Positions 62,661 to 64,000 of a stretch of DNA of 64,000 nucleotides are shown one piece after another. Source of the DNA: Todiramphus chloris collaris (lineage: Eukaryota > Chordata > Aves > Coraciiformes > Alcedinidae); NCBI GenBank assembly GCA_025345505.1, contig JANVCC010000018.1:8834998-8898997 (forward strand), read 5' to 3'. Both the position numbers and the translations under genes were made by a program. Under the pieces are notes generated by a model. That model was not told the DNA's origin. It was given only the letters and a program-made list of their open reading frames with translations, and ran no database searches. Position 1 is the stretch's first letter; each line of letters starts with the position of its first letter.

Positions 62661-64000
62661 TTATGGTAACTAAAGCAGCCTTACAAGGGAGCTATTCTGG
62701 CATTTAAGCTATTGTAGCACTATTATTTGTCAGGAAATTAATGACATCCTTAGATTTGCTTTCCAGATGGACAATATAAGCATCTTTAGGCTCCCCTGAA
62801 GCTACCTTCTGCTGCTAGCTCTTTGCAGCTGTGTTCAGCAGAGCCCTGGCAGGCTGGAGCTCAGCAGCCAACTGGAGCAAGGAGAGAAAAGTTTCTGAGT
62901 TCTGACTTGAGTTAAAATGTTTATCTGCTTCGCACAGAGCTGGTGCTACTTTATAATATATAAACATGCTGTTGCTAAAACTTTAATGGGCATAATTACT
63001 GCTCTTTGAAAATTCTAATTATATGGATTATTAGGAAGTAACTTTAGAACACGGATAAGATCAGGGGATTTGGATGGGCTGTCAGTGATGTAACTTATGC
63101 ACTTCTAACTCCCTGTAAATTAATCATTTTCCGTGGTTTATGTATACATTCCAATTCTGCACATAATATGACACTGCAGGCAATGCGTTTCACGGGCTGT
63201 ATTTCACACCCTGCCTTGCTCAGTCATTCCAGCTTTGGCCCTGTGCCTCCGCAGGGATGCCACTGCTTCTCTGCAAAGAGCTGCTCCTTGTATTTCCTTA
63301 GGGAGCGGACCATGCCTGCGGTCCCAGCCAGCCCCCCCAGCCCTCAAGCACCCATTCATTCTCCTCTATTCAGGGTTTTCTGCTTATTCCCATCTCACGT
63401 GACTAAAGCATAATTTCACTTCTAAAAGCTCCATTTTGAGGACTTTTCTGATGGGTGATTTCCAGGTTTACCTCTTTAGATTTCTGTATTTTATGCATTT
63501 TGCAATCAGTTCGGTGTGATAGCAAGAGCCAGAGTTACAGAGAAGCAAAGCTACAAATCCTGCATAAAACCAGTCATGTTTGTTCATACACACCTTAAAT
63601 GGGTTCTTACTCTTCCTGTTAGACATTACAGGATGCAACCAGGAATTGAATTACTGACTATTGTGAGAAACTGGCTTGCCAATTTATAGAACTATTATAA
63701 TAATAATTGGTCTAAAACATTAATCTGCTACTAATCAAATTGCTGACTCCTTGCAGTAGAACATACAAAGCTGTTGTTCTTAGTTTGGGGCAGCATAGAC
63801 CAAATTTCAACTATTTGTTGTCCTTTTTACATCATGAAATTGTCCTGTAAATAGACCCAGATCTATAACTTTTTTCTTTTGCAACAGCCAAAATGTGTTA
63901 TAAATTAAGACAATGCAGCTTGCAGGCACAGTTTTCAGCTCATACTCAGAAACCGCAGGATGCCATTTCCTTTTCTGAATGTAAAAATACAGGTTATGCT
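62661..64000. other. A/T-rich unannotated DNA
   Basis: No gene or interspersed repeat recognised. The parts around 62930-63180 and 63640-63740 are A/T rich with many TAAT-type words, the sort of composition seen in conserved noncoding elements, but nothing here can be confirmed from one sequence. Confidence 0.45.

Noticed and set aside
1-64000. CRISPR arrays, tRNA or rRNA genes, operons
   Set aside because: No regularly spaced direct repeats, no tRNA-like A/B box cloverleaf and no rRNA segments were seen. The sequence is vertebrate noncoding DNA.

Overview
This window looks like nuclear DNA from a bird. The evidence is its interspersed repeats: eight truncated copies of the CR1 retrotransposon (the dominant LINE of birds and other reptiles), one solo long terminal repeat of an avian ERVL-type endogenous retrovirus, and no mammalian Alu, B1 or L1 sequence. 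I see no bacterial-style gene organisation and no operons. The species cannot be named from what is visible.

Most of the 64 kb reads as intergenic or intronic DNA. No protein-coding gene could be recognised, and nearly all open frames look like chance. The exceptions are a piece of the CR1 reverse-transcriptase protein (29500-29982) and a few low-confidence exon-like segments. The best of these has a strong 3' splice site, an open frame and a 5' splice site (27778-27853, + strand).

Layout: 1-6 kb is unannotated DNA with one CR1 tail and one very old CR1 scrap. 6-23 kb is repeat-poor, with simple-sequence tracts and a possible MIR-like SINE relic near 18.8 kb. 23-33 kb is the repeat-rich part, with four CR1 copies and the candidate exon. 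33-48 kb is repeat-poor and carries two perfect hairpins (41.7 and 42.3 kb) and a CR1 tail at 45.4 kb. 48-48.6 kb is the ERVL solo LTR. 48.6-61 kb is unannotated DNA with a GATA microsatellite interrupted by a 10-base assembly gap (51.4 kb), an A20 tract behind a polyadenylation signal (54.2 kb) and a CR1 tail (58 kb).

The right end, 61.0-62.7 kb, differs from the rest. It has two CpG-rich pockets, two consecutive segments flanked by good splice signals, and a short open frame that starts with a signal-peptide-like sequence. If the window holds a promoter or the 5' end of a gene, this is the most likely place. I found no clear evidence of a novel biological system; the exon-like segments and the CpG-rich right end are the leads most worth testing.
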